Assembly: GCA_016234155.1 (NCBI GenBank)
Contig: JACRGZ010000188.1
Coordinates: 1-5,811, forward strand
Source: Nitrospirota bacterium
GTDB taxonomy: Bacteria; Nitrospirota; 9FT-COMBO-42-15; HDB-SIOI813
Direction of reading: 5' to 3'
DNA: 5,811 nucleotides
The notes under the pieces were generated by a model, which was not told the origin of the DNA, did not search any database, and saw only the letters and a program-made list of their open reading frames with translations. A program made the translations under genes and the position numbers. Within the stretch, counting starts at the first letter, position 1. Each line of letters begins with the position of its first letter. Positions 1 through 5,320 of this stretch are shown here, one piece after another.

Positions 1-568
1 CCTTCTGAAAATCAGGATTCAAGGGGTCGAGGGGTCGAGGGGTCAAGTGTAGGGAAAAGGCAGAGATTGAAGCGGCAATGGCCTCTTCACTTGAACCCTT
101 GAATCCTTGACCCCTTGAATCCTTTATTTGGTTTTCATGTCCCTTTGTGAGCCTCTGGCTCACGGATGTTTCATTTGGCCTCTTCGCTAAGAGTATCGCC
201 ATCGAGTATGGCTCATCCCCCCGTGCACACCCGCAGCTCCATACCCGCAGGATATTCTTCCCGTTTGTCTTTAACCGTTGCAGTGCAGCTGGAATGACAT
301 GATCTTCTATACAGTTGTAAACTTCAGGGTCCCTGAAAAACTCGCTTACCTTGATTGTGATATGATTAAAAAGGTTATTGTATTCTGAAGGCTCTGAATC
401 GAGTAATTTTATATATGAAGGATAGGAATGCCTTGAAAGTACTATCTGCCTCTCGACACACCTCTTAATGCTTGATCTCCTGTAGCGGCGGAAGTCCCAC
501 CCCTTTTCAGCATACATCTTTTCAAGGAGCAGGTCTAAATTCTCTTCAGATAGAGCAACCCCTGACAT
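1..568 (-). CDS. cheR: CheR-type protein methyltransferase, N-terminal part (runs off left edge)
   Basis: This is the first 189 codons of a SAM-dependent methyltransferase of the CheR family, which methylates glutamates on chemoreceptors in the cytoplasm. Residues about 5-75 match the helical CheR N-terminal domain, including YRRSSIKRCVERQ (30-42) and the run ITIKVSEFFRDPEVY (70-84). The SAM motif I is RVWSCGCARGDEPYSMA at 108-124. The ATG at 568 is preceded by AGGGTGA as a ribosome binding site. In the family, the second strand (usually ATDID-like) follows motif I within about 25 residues. Here, residues 129-189 are low-complexity and unlike CheR, and residues 149-185 are encoded by an inverted repeat. 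The frame nevertheless stays open to the window edge. It may therefore be a working protein with an inserted surface loop, or a damaged gene. The family call is firm; function beyond motif I cannot be judged here. Confidence 0.88.
   Translation of the reverse strand, partial: MSGVALSEENLDLLLEKMYAEKGWDFRRYRRSSIKRCVERQIVLSRHSYPSYIKLLDSEPSEYNNLFNHITIKVSEFFRDPEVYNCIEDHVIPAALQRLKTNGKNILRVWSCGCARGDEPYSMAILLAKRPNETSVSQRLTKGHENQIKDSRGQGFKGSSEEAIAASISAFSLHLTPRPLDPLNPDFQK
15..122. repeat. Large imperfect inverted repeat of octamer-like units, inside cheR
   Basis: Two 35-nt arms (15-49 and 88-122) are reverse complements at 30 of 35 positions. Three of the five differences would be G-U pairs if the minus-strand-sense or plus-strand RNA folds. 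The arms are separated by 38 nt. Each arm is built from units of about eight bases resembling GGGGTCGA, GGGGTCAA or GGATTCAA. A TGAAAA/TTTTCA pair (6-11 and 132-137) may extend the stem after an asymmetric gap. Such units resemble dispersed repeats normally found between genes, but this copy is within the open frame of the minus-strand cheR gene. No transposase is visible in the window. Confidence 0.8.
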
Positions 569-595
569 ATTTCACCCTGAGTAATCCTGATACAC

Positions 596-611
596 TACCC
601 TATTTAGGGTA
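596..611. promoter_or_regulatory. Palindrome in the cheR/PilZ divergent region, candidate operator
   Basis: Seven-base arms TACCCTA and TAGGGTA flank two T residues, forming an almost perfect 16-bp palindrome. It sits about where transcription from the predicted minus-strand cheR promoter would begin (near 606), so a dimeric repressor bound here could block that promoter. The regulator is not identifiable from this window. The symmetry is directly seen; the role is inferred. Confidence 0.45.
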
Positions 612-612
612 T

Positions 613-642
613 ATAATAACAGGCAATGATATCGGGAGTCAA
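613..642 (-). promoter_or_regulatory. Predicted sigma70-type promoter for cheR
   Basis: Reading the minus strand, TTGACT (642-637) matches the -35 consensus at five of six positions. After 18 nt comes TATTAT (618-613), matching the -10 at five of six and preceded by TG one base upstream (extended -10). Transcription would start near 606, leaving a leader of about 38 nt before the ATG at 568. Sequence match only. Confidence 0.55.
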
Positions 643-668
643 GAAAAAAACTGGGGGATACGTAGCTA

Positions 669-697
669 TTGTAAGTGTCTATTATTTATTGTATATT
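669..697 (+). promoter_or_regulatory. Predicted sigma70-type promoter for the PilZ gene and tRNA-Arg
   Basis: TTGTAA (669-674, four of six) and TATATT (692-697, five of six) are separated by exactly 17 nt. The start point would be near 704, upstream of the TTG start at 725 but downstream of the ATG at 626. It therefore supports the shorter PilZ reading. Because no separate promoter or intervening terminator is seen, the same transcript probably carries the tRNA at 1063. Confidence 0.45.
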
Positions 698-724
698 AAG
701 ATTTGTGCACAAAGGGCCATTGTC

Positions 725-1072
725 TTGACAGTAGAACGCAGAGAATACCTCAGGATCTCGCTGGTGGGCAAGATATATATAAAGCCCAGAGGCGCAACTG
801 ACACCTTGACAGGTTATGCCGTTAACATAAGCAAAGGGGGATTGGCCCTTTATTCAGAAAAGGCATTTGACATTAACACAGGGCTCTTGCTGACAATCTC
901 ATTTAAATATAATACTGAAGAAAAAAGGGAGGATGTTAATGGGATAGTAAGGTGGGTAAAACCTGTGAATGATTTATTTGCTATCGGCGTACAGTTTAAA
1001 GGGCTCAGGAGAGACACCCACCCCGTGATATTCTCATACCTTGAACTAACCAATCAAATCCCGCCCCCGTAG
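725..1072 (+). CDS. Single-domain PilZ protein, probable c-di-GMP receptor
   Basis: A 115-residue PilZ protein, likely a cytoplasmic c-di-GMP-binding adaptor. Both ligand motifs are present: the RxxxR box in RREYLR (R6 and R10) and the [D/N]xSxxG box as NISKGG (N34, S36, G39). The usual beta-barrel strands follow, seen in GIVRWV and AIGVQF. I chose the TTG at 725 because AAAGGG lies 8 nt upstream and a promoter ends at 697. The frame is open back to an ATG at 626, giving 148 residues. That version has only AGG two bases before the ATG, and its start codon falls inside the predicted cheR promoter. Its extra segment is basic then hydrophobic, so an N-terminal membrane anchor cannot be excluded. 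The last three codons and the stop overlap the tRNA gene. A GGDEF-EAL gene nearby could control its ligand. Confidence 0.85.
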   Translation: MTVERREYLRISLVGKIYIKPRGATDTLTGYAVNISKGGLALYSEKAFDINTGLLLTISFKYNTEEKREDVNGIVRWVKPVNDLFAIGVQFKGLRRDTHPVIFSYLELTNQIPPP

Positions 1073-1139
1073 CTCAGTAGGATAGAGCAGCGGTTTCCTA
1101 AACCGTTTGTCGGGTGTTCGATTCACCCCGGGGGCGCCA
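1063..1139 (+). tRNA. tRNA-Arg, anticodon CCU, with encoded CCA
   Basis: A complete cloverleaf can be drawn. The acceptor stem GCCCCCG (1063-1069) pairs with CGGGGGC (1129-1135). The D stem GCTC pairs with GAGC (1072-1075 and 1085-1088). The anticodon stem 1090-1094 pairs with 1102-1106, with one G-U pair, around loop TTCCTAA, so positions 34-36 are CCT. The T stem GGGTG (1112-1116) pairs with CACCC (1124-1128), with a TTCGATT loop. The discriminator G and CCA (1137-1139) are encoded. It reads AGG, a codon used often in this window; both twin arginines of the Rieske protein are AGG. The 5' ten bases overlap the end of the PilZ gene, and no terminator is visible after it. Confidence 0.96.
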
Positions 1140-1141
1140 AT

Positions 1142-1426
1142 CTAAGCCACATATCCCATCTGCAAGATTATCTCTACGGCGGAATATATATTGGCCTTCT
1201 TTTCGAGCAGATAGCTGCGGTTCCATTTGCCGTTCAATGCACGTTCCTCAACGTCACGGCCGAAAAATTCACATAGTATCTCTATCTGCCCCTTTCCTTC
1301 GTTGTTTCTGGGCTGCAGAACCCAGAGCAGGTTCTTTACCTCTGCTATCTTGAAGGCATCAATGGTGTCATTAATGAAGGTGTCGTATAATTCGGGGATT
1401 TTTTGTTTAAGAATGAGTAAGCTCAT
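1142..1426 (-). CDS. Small hypothetical protein (94 aa), unrecognised
   Basis: An uninterrupted 94-codon frame on the minus strand. I do not recognise the family. The predicted protein is charged and helical in character, with no signal peptide, membrane segment, cysteine cluster or known motif. The N-terminal part alternates hydrophobic and acidic residues (LKQKIPELYDTFINDTID), and the C-terminal part is rich in N, K and aromatic residues. Codon use resembles that of the neighbouring genes, which favours a real gene over its plus-strand shadows. A weak GAGG lies 10 nt before the ATG. It is divergent from the GGDEF-EAL gene and stops 2 nt from the tRNA 3' end, so it converges on the PilZ-tRNA unit with no terminator between. 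A cytoplasmic protein of unknown role; moderate confidence that it is expressed. Confidence 0.6.
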   Translation of the reverse strand: MSLLILKQKIPELYDTFINDTIDAFKIAEVKNLLWVLQPRNNEGKGQIEILCEFFGRDVEERALNGKWNRSYLLEKKANIYSAVEIILQMGYVA

Positions 1427-1505
1427 ATCACTAAAACCTCTATTTGTAATTTCGACAATTTAGTCTCATTTCTTTAACCGGGTTTTATTATCGAAAATAA
1501 ATGCC

Positions 1506-1517
1506 GATATTAATATC
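1506..1517. promoter_or_regulatory. Perfect 12-bp palindrome over the -35 region of the GGDEF-EAL gene
   Basis: GATATTAATATC is its own reverse complement and covers the predicted -35 hexamer (1510-1515). A dimeric regulator bound here would compete with RNA polymerase. An AT-rich palindrome of this length can occur by chance, so the operator role is a guess. Confidence 0.35.
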
Positions 1518-1538
1518 AGTAGACAAACCTCTTATAAT
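1510..1538 (+). promoter_or_regulatory. Predicted promoter of the GGDEF-EAL gene, perfect TATAAT -10
   Basis: TTAATA (1510-1515, four of six) and a perfect TATAAT (1533-1538) are 17 nt apart. Transcription would begin near 1545, only about nine bases before the ATG at 1554. No normal purine-rich ribosome binding site fits in that leader; only CCCGGTA precedes the ATG. This suggests a nearly leaderless mRNA or a later start codon. Confidence 0.55.
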
Positions 1539-1553
1539 CCCGTAATCCCGGTA

Positions 1554-2966
1554 ATGAAAATATTACAGACTGTTAGAGACGTAGAGCGGCGGGAATGGCA
1601 GCTCTGGACCATGGCCATCGGCCTGATCTTCCTACTGGGCACTATTACTGCCTTAACCTACTTCTTTATTTTCGGTGATACCTACCAGAGTTCCCTGTTT
1701 TCCCGTTCTATTGCAAACAGGGCGCTTGTAGGAGTATACCTCCTTATACTCCTCTTCTGTGCATATGTTATCCATACACGTGTAATTTTTGGGAAGATGA
1801 GGACAATGCTGGAAAGACAGGCCACCCGCGATGACCTTACCGATCTATACAACCGCCAGTATTTCAAAGAACAATTAGAAAAGGAAATAAACCGGGCAGA
1901 CCGGCAAAGATACATCCTTGCCATCCTCCTTTGTGACCTCGACCATTTCAATGCCGTTAATGAGTCGTGGGGATACCAGACTGGGGATGAGGTCTTAAAG
2001 GGGGTCGCAAGAAGTGTCTATGAATCCAGCAGGGGAACAGATTTAGTGTCGAGATGGGGGGGGGATGAGATAGTCGTTGTACTGGCCAACACCACCAGGG
2101 AGGGGGTATTAATTGCAGCCGAGCGGATAAGGAAAGGGGTTCACAGGGTGGGGGAGAAGGCCCTTATTGATTTGGACATGAGCGTTGGAATTGCCCTCTA
2201 CCCTGATCATGGGGCAAGTGCAGATGAACTGCTCCGCATGGCGGACAGGGCGTTATACATAGCCCAAAAAGGCGGCGGCAAGATACATGTTGGGGAGGAG
2301 GAGTATCGTATTGATGAGAATTCCATTAAGATAGTATTTCAGCCTATCGTGGATATAAGTTCCATGCATATTTTGGGTTATGAAGGGCTTGGTCGTGACC
2401 CTAAAGGCAAACTCAGCATACTTGACCTTTTCAAACGGTATGAGGCAGTGGGACAGCTTAGTGAATTAAAATGTTGCTGTTTCAAGATAGAGCTTGAGGC
2501 TGCCAAAGAGGTCGGATTAGAGAAGGTGTTTGTTAACGTTGATTTTAATATGCTCAACAAGCTGGAGTCAGTTGCCAAACCTCCTGACATAGATATAATC
2601 CTTGAGATCTCAGAGCTGGAGGCGCTCTATGACGTGGAAAATTATCTTAAAATAGCCGAAAAGTGGCGGGCCAAGGGTTATAAATTTGCAATTGATGATT
2701 TCGGGGCCGGCTTTATATCGTTGCCCTTTGTTGCAAAATTAGTCCCTGATTATATCAAGATTGACAGAAAGACTATTTTACAGGCGGTATCTTCCATGCA
2801 ATTTAAAGGGTTTTTGAAGGACATGGTTCTTGCCCTGCGGAATTATGCAGCCGAAGGGATTATAGCCGAAGGGGTCGAGACAGAGACGGAGTTACAGGTG
2901 GTCCAAGATGTAGGAATCAACCTTGTCCAGGGCTTTTTGCTGGGAAGACCCCATGAGCTGACATAA
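1554..2966 (+). CDS. Membrane-anchored GGDEF-EAL protein (c-di-GMP synthase/phosphodiesterase)
   Basis: A 470-residue c-di-GMP turnover enzyme. Two membrane helices (about 19-40 and 57-79) flank a short loop of about 16 residues, too small for a known sensor domain. The GGDEF domain (about 88-245) has metal-site D128, the signature WGGDEI (168-173) and an intact inhibitory I-site RGTD (160-163), five residues before GGDE. The EAL domain (about 255-466) has EGLGR (277-281) instead of EALxR. Its other expected catalytic residues are N328, E351, E354, D381, D382, K402, E439 and Q459. Spacing from E351 onward agrees with active EAL enzymes, but the stretch between E277 and E351 is about 16 residues shorter than in RocR. 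Both activities look possible. The ATG at 1554 has almost no leader; an in-frame ATG at residue 20 would cut into the first helix. It probably sets the c-di-GMP level read by the PilZ protein. Confidence 0.93.
   Translation: MKILQTVRDVERREWQLWTMAIGLIFLLGTITALTYFFIFGDTYQSSLFSRSIANRALVGVYLLILLFCAYVIHTRVIFGKMRTMLERQATRDDLTDLYNRQYFKEQLEKEINRADRQRYILAILLCDLDHFNAVNESWGYQTGDEVLKGVARSVYESSRGTDLVSRWGGDEIVVVLANTTREGVLIAAERIRKGVHRVGEKALIDLDMSVGIALYPDHGASADELLRMADRALYIAQKGGGKIHVGEEEYRIDENSIKIVFQPIVDISSMHILGYEGLGRDPKGKLSILDLFKRYEAVGQLSELKCCCFKIELEAAKEVGLEKVFVNVDFNMLNKLESVAKPPDIDIILEISELEALYDVENYLKIAEKWRAKGYKFAIDDFGAGFISLPFVAKLVPDYIKIDRKTILQAVSSMQFKGFLKDMVLALRNYAAEGIIAEGVETETELQVVQDVGINLVQGFLLGRPHELT
2056..2064 (+). 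repeat. Run of nine G residues encoding the GGDEF active-site motif
   Basis: The codons for W168, G169, G170 and the first base of D171 form an uninterrupted G9 tract (TGG GGG GGG GAT). Gain or loss of one G would shift the frame in the catalytic loop and abolish both the GGDEF and EAL domains. The tract is directly seen; slippage or phase variation is inferred. Confidence 0.75.
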
Positions 2967-2991
2967 CCCCACCTCCCCAAAAACCTACCTA

Positions 2992-3021
2992 TTGACAAAC
3001 AAGACATTGACATGCTAATCT
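2992..3021 (+). promoter_or_regulatory. Predicted promoter of the CBS/GltD-like/Rieske operon
   Basis: A perfect TTGACA (2992-2997) is followed after 18 nt by TAATCT (3016-3021), a poor -10 compensated by TG one base upstream (3013-3014, extended -10). Transcription would start near 3028, inside the terminator hairpin that follows. Sequence match only. Confidence 0.5.
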
Positions 3022-3049
3022 AAAAATCCCCCTGCGAGGGATTTTTTTT
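3022..3049 (+). terminator. Rho-independent terminator after the GGDEF-EAL gene
   Basis: AAAAATCCC (3022-3030) pairs perfectly with GGGATTTTT (3038-3046) around a 7-nt loop, and the T run continues to 3049. This should stop transcripts from the GGDEF-EAL gene ending at 2966. It ends directly against AGGAGG (3050-3055), the ribosome binding site of the CBS gene. Transcripts begun at the overlapping promoter would lack most of the left arm and escape termination. Confidence 0.75.
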
Positions 3050-3063
3050 AGGAGGAATACCAC

Positions 3064-3459
3064 ATGATCCCTGTTAAAAGGGTAATGGCGAGAAATCTTG
3101 TAACTGTTGACAAGCATGTTACTGTCCAGGAAGTGGCAAAGATTATGGAGGCAAAAGATGTGAGTAGTGTCATTGTTATAGATAAAGAGAGTGGAGAGAT
3201 TGCCGGTATTGTTACTGAAAGGGATATAGTCAGAAAAGTTGTGGCAAAGGGGGTGGACGGCAGCAGTTATTTAGTTAAAGGGGTTATGAGCACTCCGTTG
3301 CTTACTATTGACAGCAGCAAGACAATATTCGAGGCCGGCGATTATATGGATCAGAAGAAGGTAAGACACCTTGCCGTAACTGAGGGGGGCAAGGTGGTTG
3401 GGGTTATATCTATCCGCGATCTTATCAATCCTGCTCAATATGATGAGGAGGCCTGGTAG
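3064..3459 (+). CDS. Two-CBS-domain (Bateman module) regulatory protein
   Basis: A 131-residue stand-alone CBS-domain pair. CBS1 spans about 7-57, ending in GIVTERDIV, and CBS2 about 72-123, ending in GVISIRDLI. Both copies keep the G-h-x-[S/T]-x-x-D ribose-contact motif (T51/D54 and S116/D119), so binding of AMP, ATP or another adenosine nucleotide is plausible. There is no fused catalytic, transporter or DNA-binding domain. The start is firm: AGGAGG lies 8 nt before the ATG. It is the first gene of a tight operon, with its stop 16 nt before the GltD-like oxidoreductase. A reasonable inference is that it senses energy or nucleotide state and modulates the redox enzymes encoded downstream. 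Such small CBS proteins are widespread, so the partner is unproven. Confidence 0.9.
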   Translation: MIPVKRVMARNLVTVDKHVTVQEVAKIMEAKDVSSVIVIDKESGEIAGIVTERDIVRKVVAKGVDGSSYLVKGVMSTPLLTIDSSKTIFEAGDYMDQKKVRHLAVTEGGKVVGVISIRDLINPAQYDEEAW

Positions 3460-3475
3460 CGGATATACATAGAGG

Positions 3476-5320
3476 ATGAGGGTTTCCTTGAAGGGTAAAT
3501 ATCAGGTAGTAGTCCCTGATGTGGACTACTTTGCTGAACAGGTAAAGTGCAGAAGCTCATGTCCGGTAGGGACTAATTCCGGCGGCTATGTTCAGGCAAT
3601 AGCAGATGGAGATTATGAGAGGGCCTATGCTATTGCGAGGGCACCTAATCCATTTGCCTCTGCATGCGGCCGCGTCTGTGGTCACCCCTGTGAGGCCGCC
3701 TGCCGCAGGGGAAATATTGACGAGGCGATATCAATAAGGGCGCTTAAGCGCTTTGTTACAGAGAAATACGGAGTCGAGGCCATAGCCGATCCACGCGGTG
3801 TTCTGAGATTTTCTAATGCCCGAAGAGACCTGATAAAACCTGGCACCGGCGAGAAGGTTGCTATAATAGGAGCCGGGCCTGCAGGACTTGCCGCAGCCCA
3901 CGACCTTGCACTCCTTGGCTATAAGGTTACAGTCTTTGAGGCTGAACCTGAGCCAGGCGGAATGATGGTCTTTGGGATTCCCCATTACAGACTCTCCAGA
4001 AGGCTTGTCAAGTCGGAAATTGCCTCAATAGAGGCATTAGGGGTGGAGATCAGATGTAACACACCTGTTGGGAAAGACCTTTCGATTAAAGACCTGAAAG
4101 ATATGGGCTATAAGGCTATCCTGATAACGGTTGGGTTACAACTTGGTCGTTCATTACCTATAGAAGGGACTAACCTGTCGGGTGTGCTTACAGGTATGGC
4201 CTTCATTAAGGCAGTGAATTACAACCACCCGCCCAGGATTGGACAGAAAGTGGTCGTTATAGGTGGTGGTAATGTGGCCTATGACGCTGCAAGATCGGCT
4301 GTCCGTCTCGGCCCGAATAAAGAGGTTCATTTAGCATGTCTTGAGACAAGGAATATAATGCCTGCCGATCCCATAGAGATTATAGAGGGAGAAGAGGAGG
4401 GGATTATACTCCATGACGGGTTTGGTCCAAAGAGGATAGTGGGAAGGGATGGCAGGGTAACAGGGCTTGAGACCGTAAAGTGCATAAGGGTTTTTGATGA
4501 GAATAAAAGATTTAATCCTCAGTTTGCCCCGGACTCAGAGTCAATTATAGAATGTGACACCGTTATAATTACAGTCGGCCAGGCTGCAGACCTCTCCTTC
4601 ATAAAGGAAGGGGACGGGATCGAGCTTGCGAGACCCGGGGTTTTAAAGGTAAATCTTGATAATTATAAGACAAAAGCATCTGGTATATTTGCAACGGGTG
4701 ATGTGGCGTATGGCCCGAAACTTCTGATTACTGCAGTTGCAGCAGGGCAAAAGGTTGCAAGGACGATTGATGAATATTTAAGAGGTGTGAGTATAAAGAT
4801 AAAGAGAAGGGGTGTTATGTCCCCGGTTGCAGGGCCAAAAGAATACAGGATGTATGAAGATTATGATCGCCTTACACGTATAGAACCGCCTGCAATAGAG
4901 GCTGATGAGAGAAAGCGGAATACCGCACTTGTTGAAACAGGGTATGACGAGGATGCTGCTGCTGCACAGGGGATACGGTGTCTGAAGTGTCACATCAATA
5001 CGATTTTTGACGGGGATTTATGTATATTGTGCGGAGGCTGTGTTGATGTCTGCCCCACGTACTGTCTTAAGATGGTGCCTGTAACCGAGATCGAGGGGGA
5101 TGAGAATCTGCGGAAGGTAGTTGAGGCGAGGTACAGGATGTCATGGGAAGAGATAGCGCTGAGTGATAGTACATCTGTAGCACAGATTGGAACTGCAATG
5201 ATAAAAGATGAGGACAGGTGTATCAGATGCGGGCACTGTGCAAAGAGGTGCCCCACAGGGGCGGTGACGATGGAGTTTTTTGAATTTATAGAGGAGATAG
5301 AAGAGGTTTCAACAAAATGA
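3476..5320 (+). CDS. GltD-like FAD/NAD(P) oxidoreductase fused to a C-terminal 2[4Fe-4S] ferredoxin domain
   Basis: A 614-residue cytoplasmic flavoprotein that should exchange electrons between NAD(P)H and iron-sulfur clusters. In order: an N-terminal cluster-binding domain (C25, C29, C64, C68, C72, C76; CGRVCGHPCEAAC at 64-76), the FAD site IGAGPAG (131-137), the pyridine-nucleotide site GGGNVA (263-268) and the flavin motif GIFATGDV (403-410). CLKC (502-505) follows, then two ferredoxin motifs, CxxCxxCxxxCP at C516-C526 and C582-C592, separated by an unusual insert of about 55 residues. Genuine GltD ends near CLxC, so the tail is an addition. No glutamate synthase large subunit is adjacent. 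The ATG at 3476 is directly preceded by AGAGG, leaving no spacing; TTG at 3488, with GAGGG five bases upstream, is an alternative. The Rieske gene overlaps its stop, suggesting one complex. Confidence 0.93.
   Translation: MRVSLKGKYQVVVPDVDYFAEQVKCRSSCPVGTNSGGYVQAIADGDYERAYAIARAPNPFASACGRVCGHPCEAACRRGNIDEAISIRALKRFVTEKYGVEAIADPRGVLRFSNARRDLIKPGTGEKVAIIGAGPAGLAAAHDLALLGYKVTVFEAEPEPGGMMVFGIPHYRLSRRLVKSEIASIEALGVEIRCNTPVGKDLSIKDLKDMGYKAILITVGLQLGRSLPIEGTNLSGVLTGMAFIKAVNYNHPPRIGQKVVVIGGGNVAYDAARSAVRLGPNKEVHLACLETRNIMPADPIEIIEGEEEGIILHDGFGPKRIVGRDGRVTGLETVKCIRVFDENKRFNPQFAPDSESIIECDTVIITVGQAADLSFIKEGDGIELARPGVLKVNLDNYKTKASGIFATGDVAYGPKLLITAVAAGQKVARTIDEYLRGVSIKIKRRGVMSPVAGPKEYRMYEDYDRLTRIEPPAIEADERKRNTALVETGYDEDAAAAQGIRCLKCHINTIFDGDLCILCGGCVDVCPTYCLKMVPVTEIEGDENLRKVVEARYRMSWEEIALSDSTSVAQIGTAMIKDEDRCIRCGHCAKRCPTGAVTMEFFEFIEEIEEVSTK

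Noticed and set aside
15..122. Short repeated units as a CRISPR array
   Set aside because: Units of about eight bases are contiguous or mirrored across an inverted repeat, with no unique spacers of regular length and no cas genes.
472..699. Plus-strand open frame of 75 codons
   Set aside because: It overlaps the well-supported minus-strand cheR start and the divergent promoters, and the translated sequence has no protein-like features.
1413..1426. Small inverted repeat ATGAG-TAAG-CTCAT over the start of the 94-aa gene
   Set aside because: Arms of only five bases, expected by chance, and part of the coding sequence.
1114..1463. Two plus-strand open frames opposite the small minus-strand gene
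   Set aside because: One starts inside the tRNA. Both are rich in S, R and P, as expected of antisense shadows, and they lack ribosome binding sites.
3007..3012. Second TTGACA as the -35 of the CBS operon
   Set aside because: A -10 at 16-18 nt downstream would fall in the GC-rich hairpin loop, with no match to TATAAT.
3731..5256. Minus-strand open frames inside the GltD-like gene, and one opposite the Rieske gene
   Set aside because: They lie antisense to genes with clear conserved motifs and show no motifs or start signals of their own.
3476..5320. Authentic glutamate synthase small subunit (gltD)
   Set aside because: There is no gltB neighbour, and the protein carries two additional ferredoxin motifs beyond the normal GltD end and sits in a Rieske operon.
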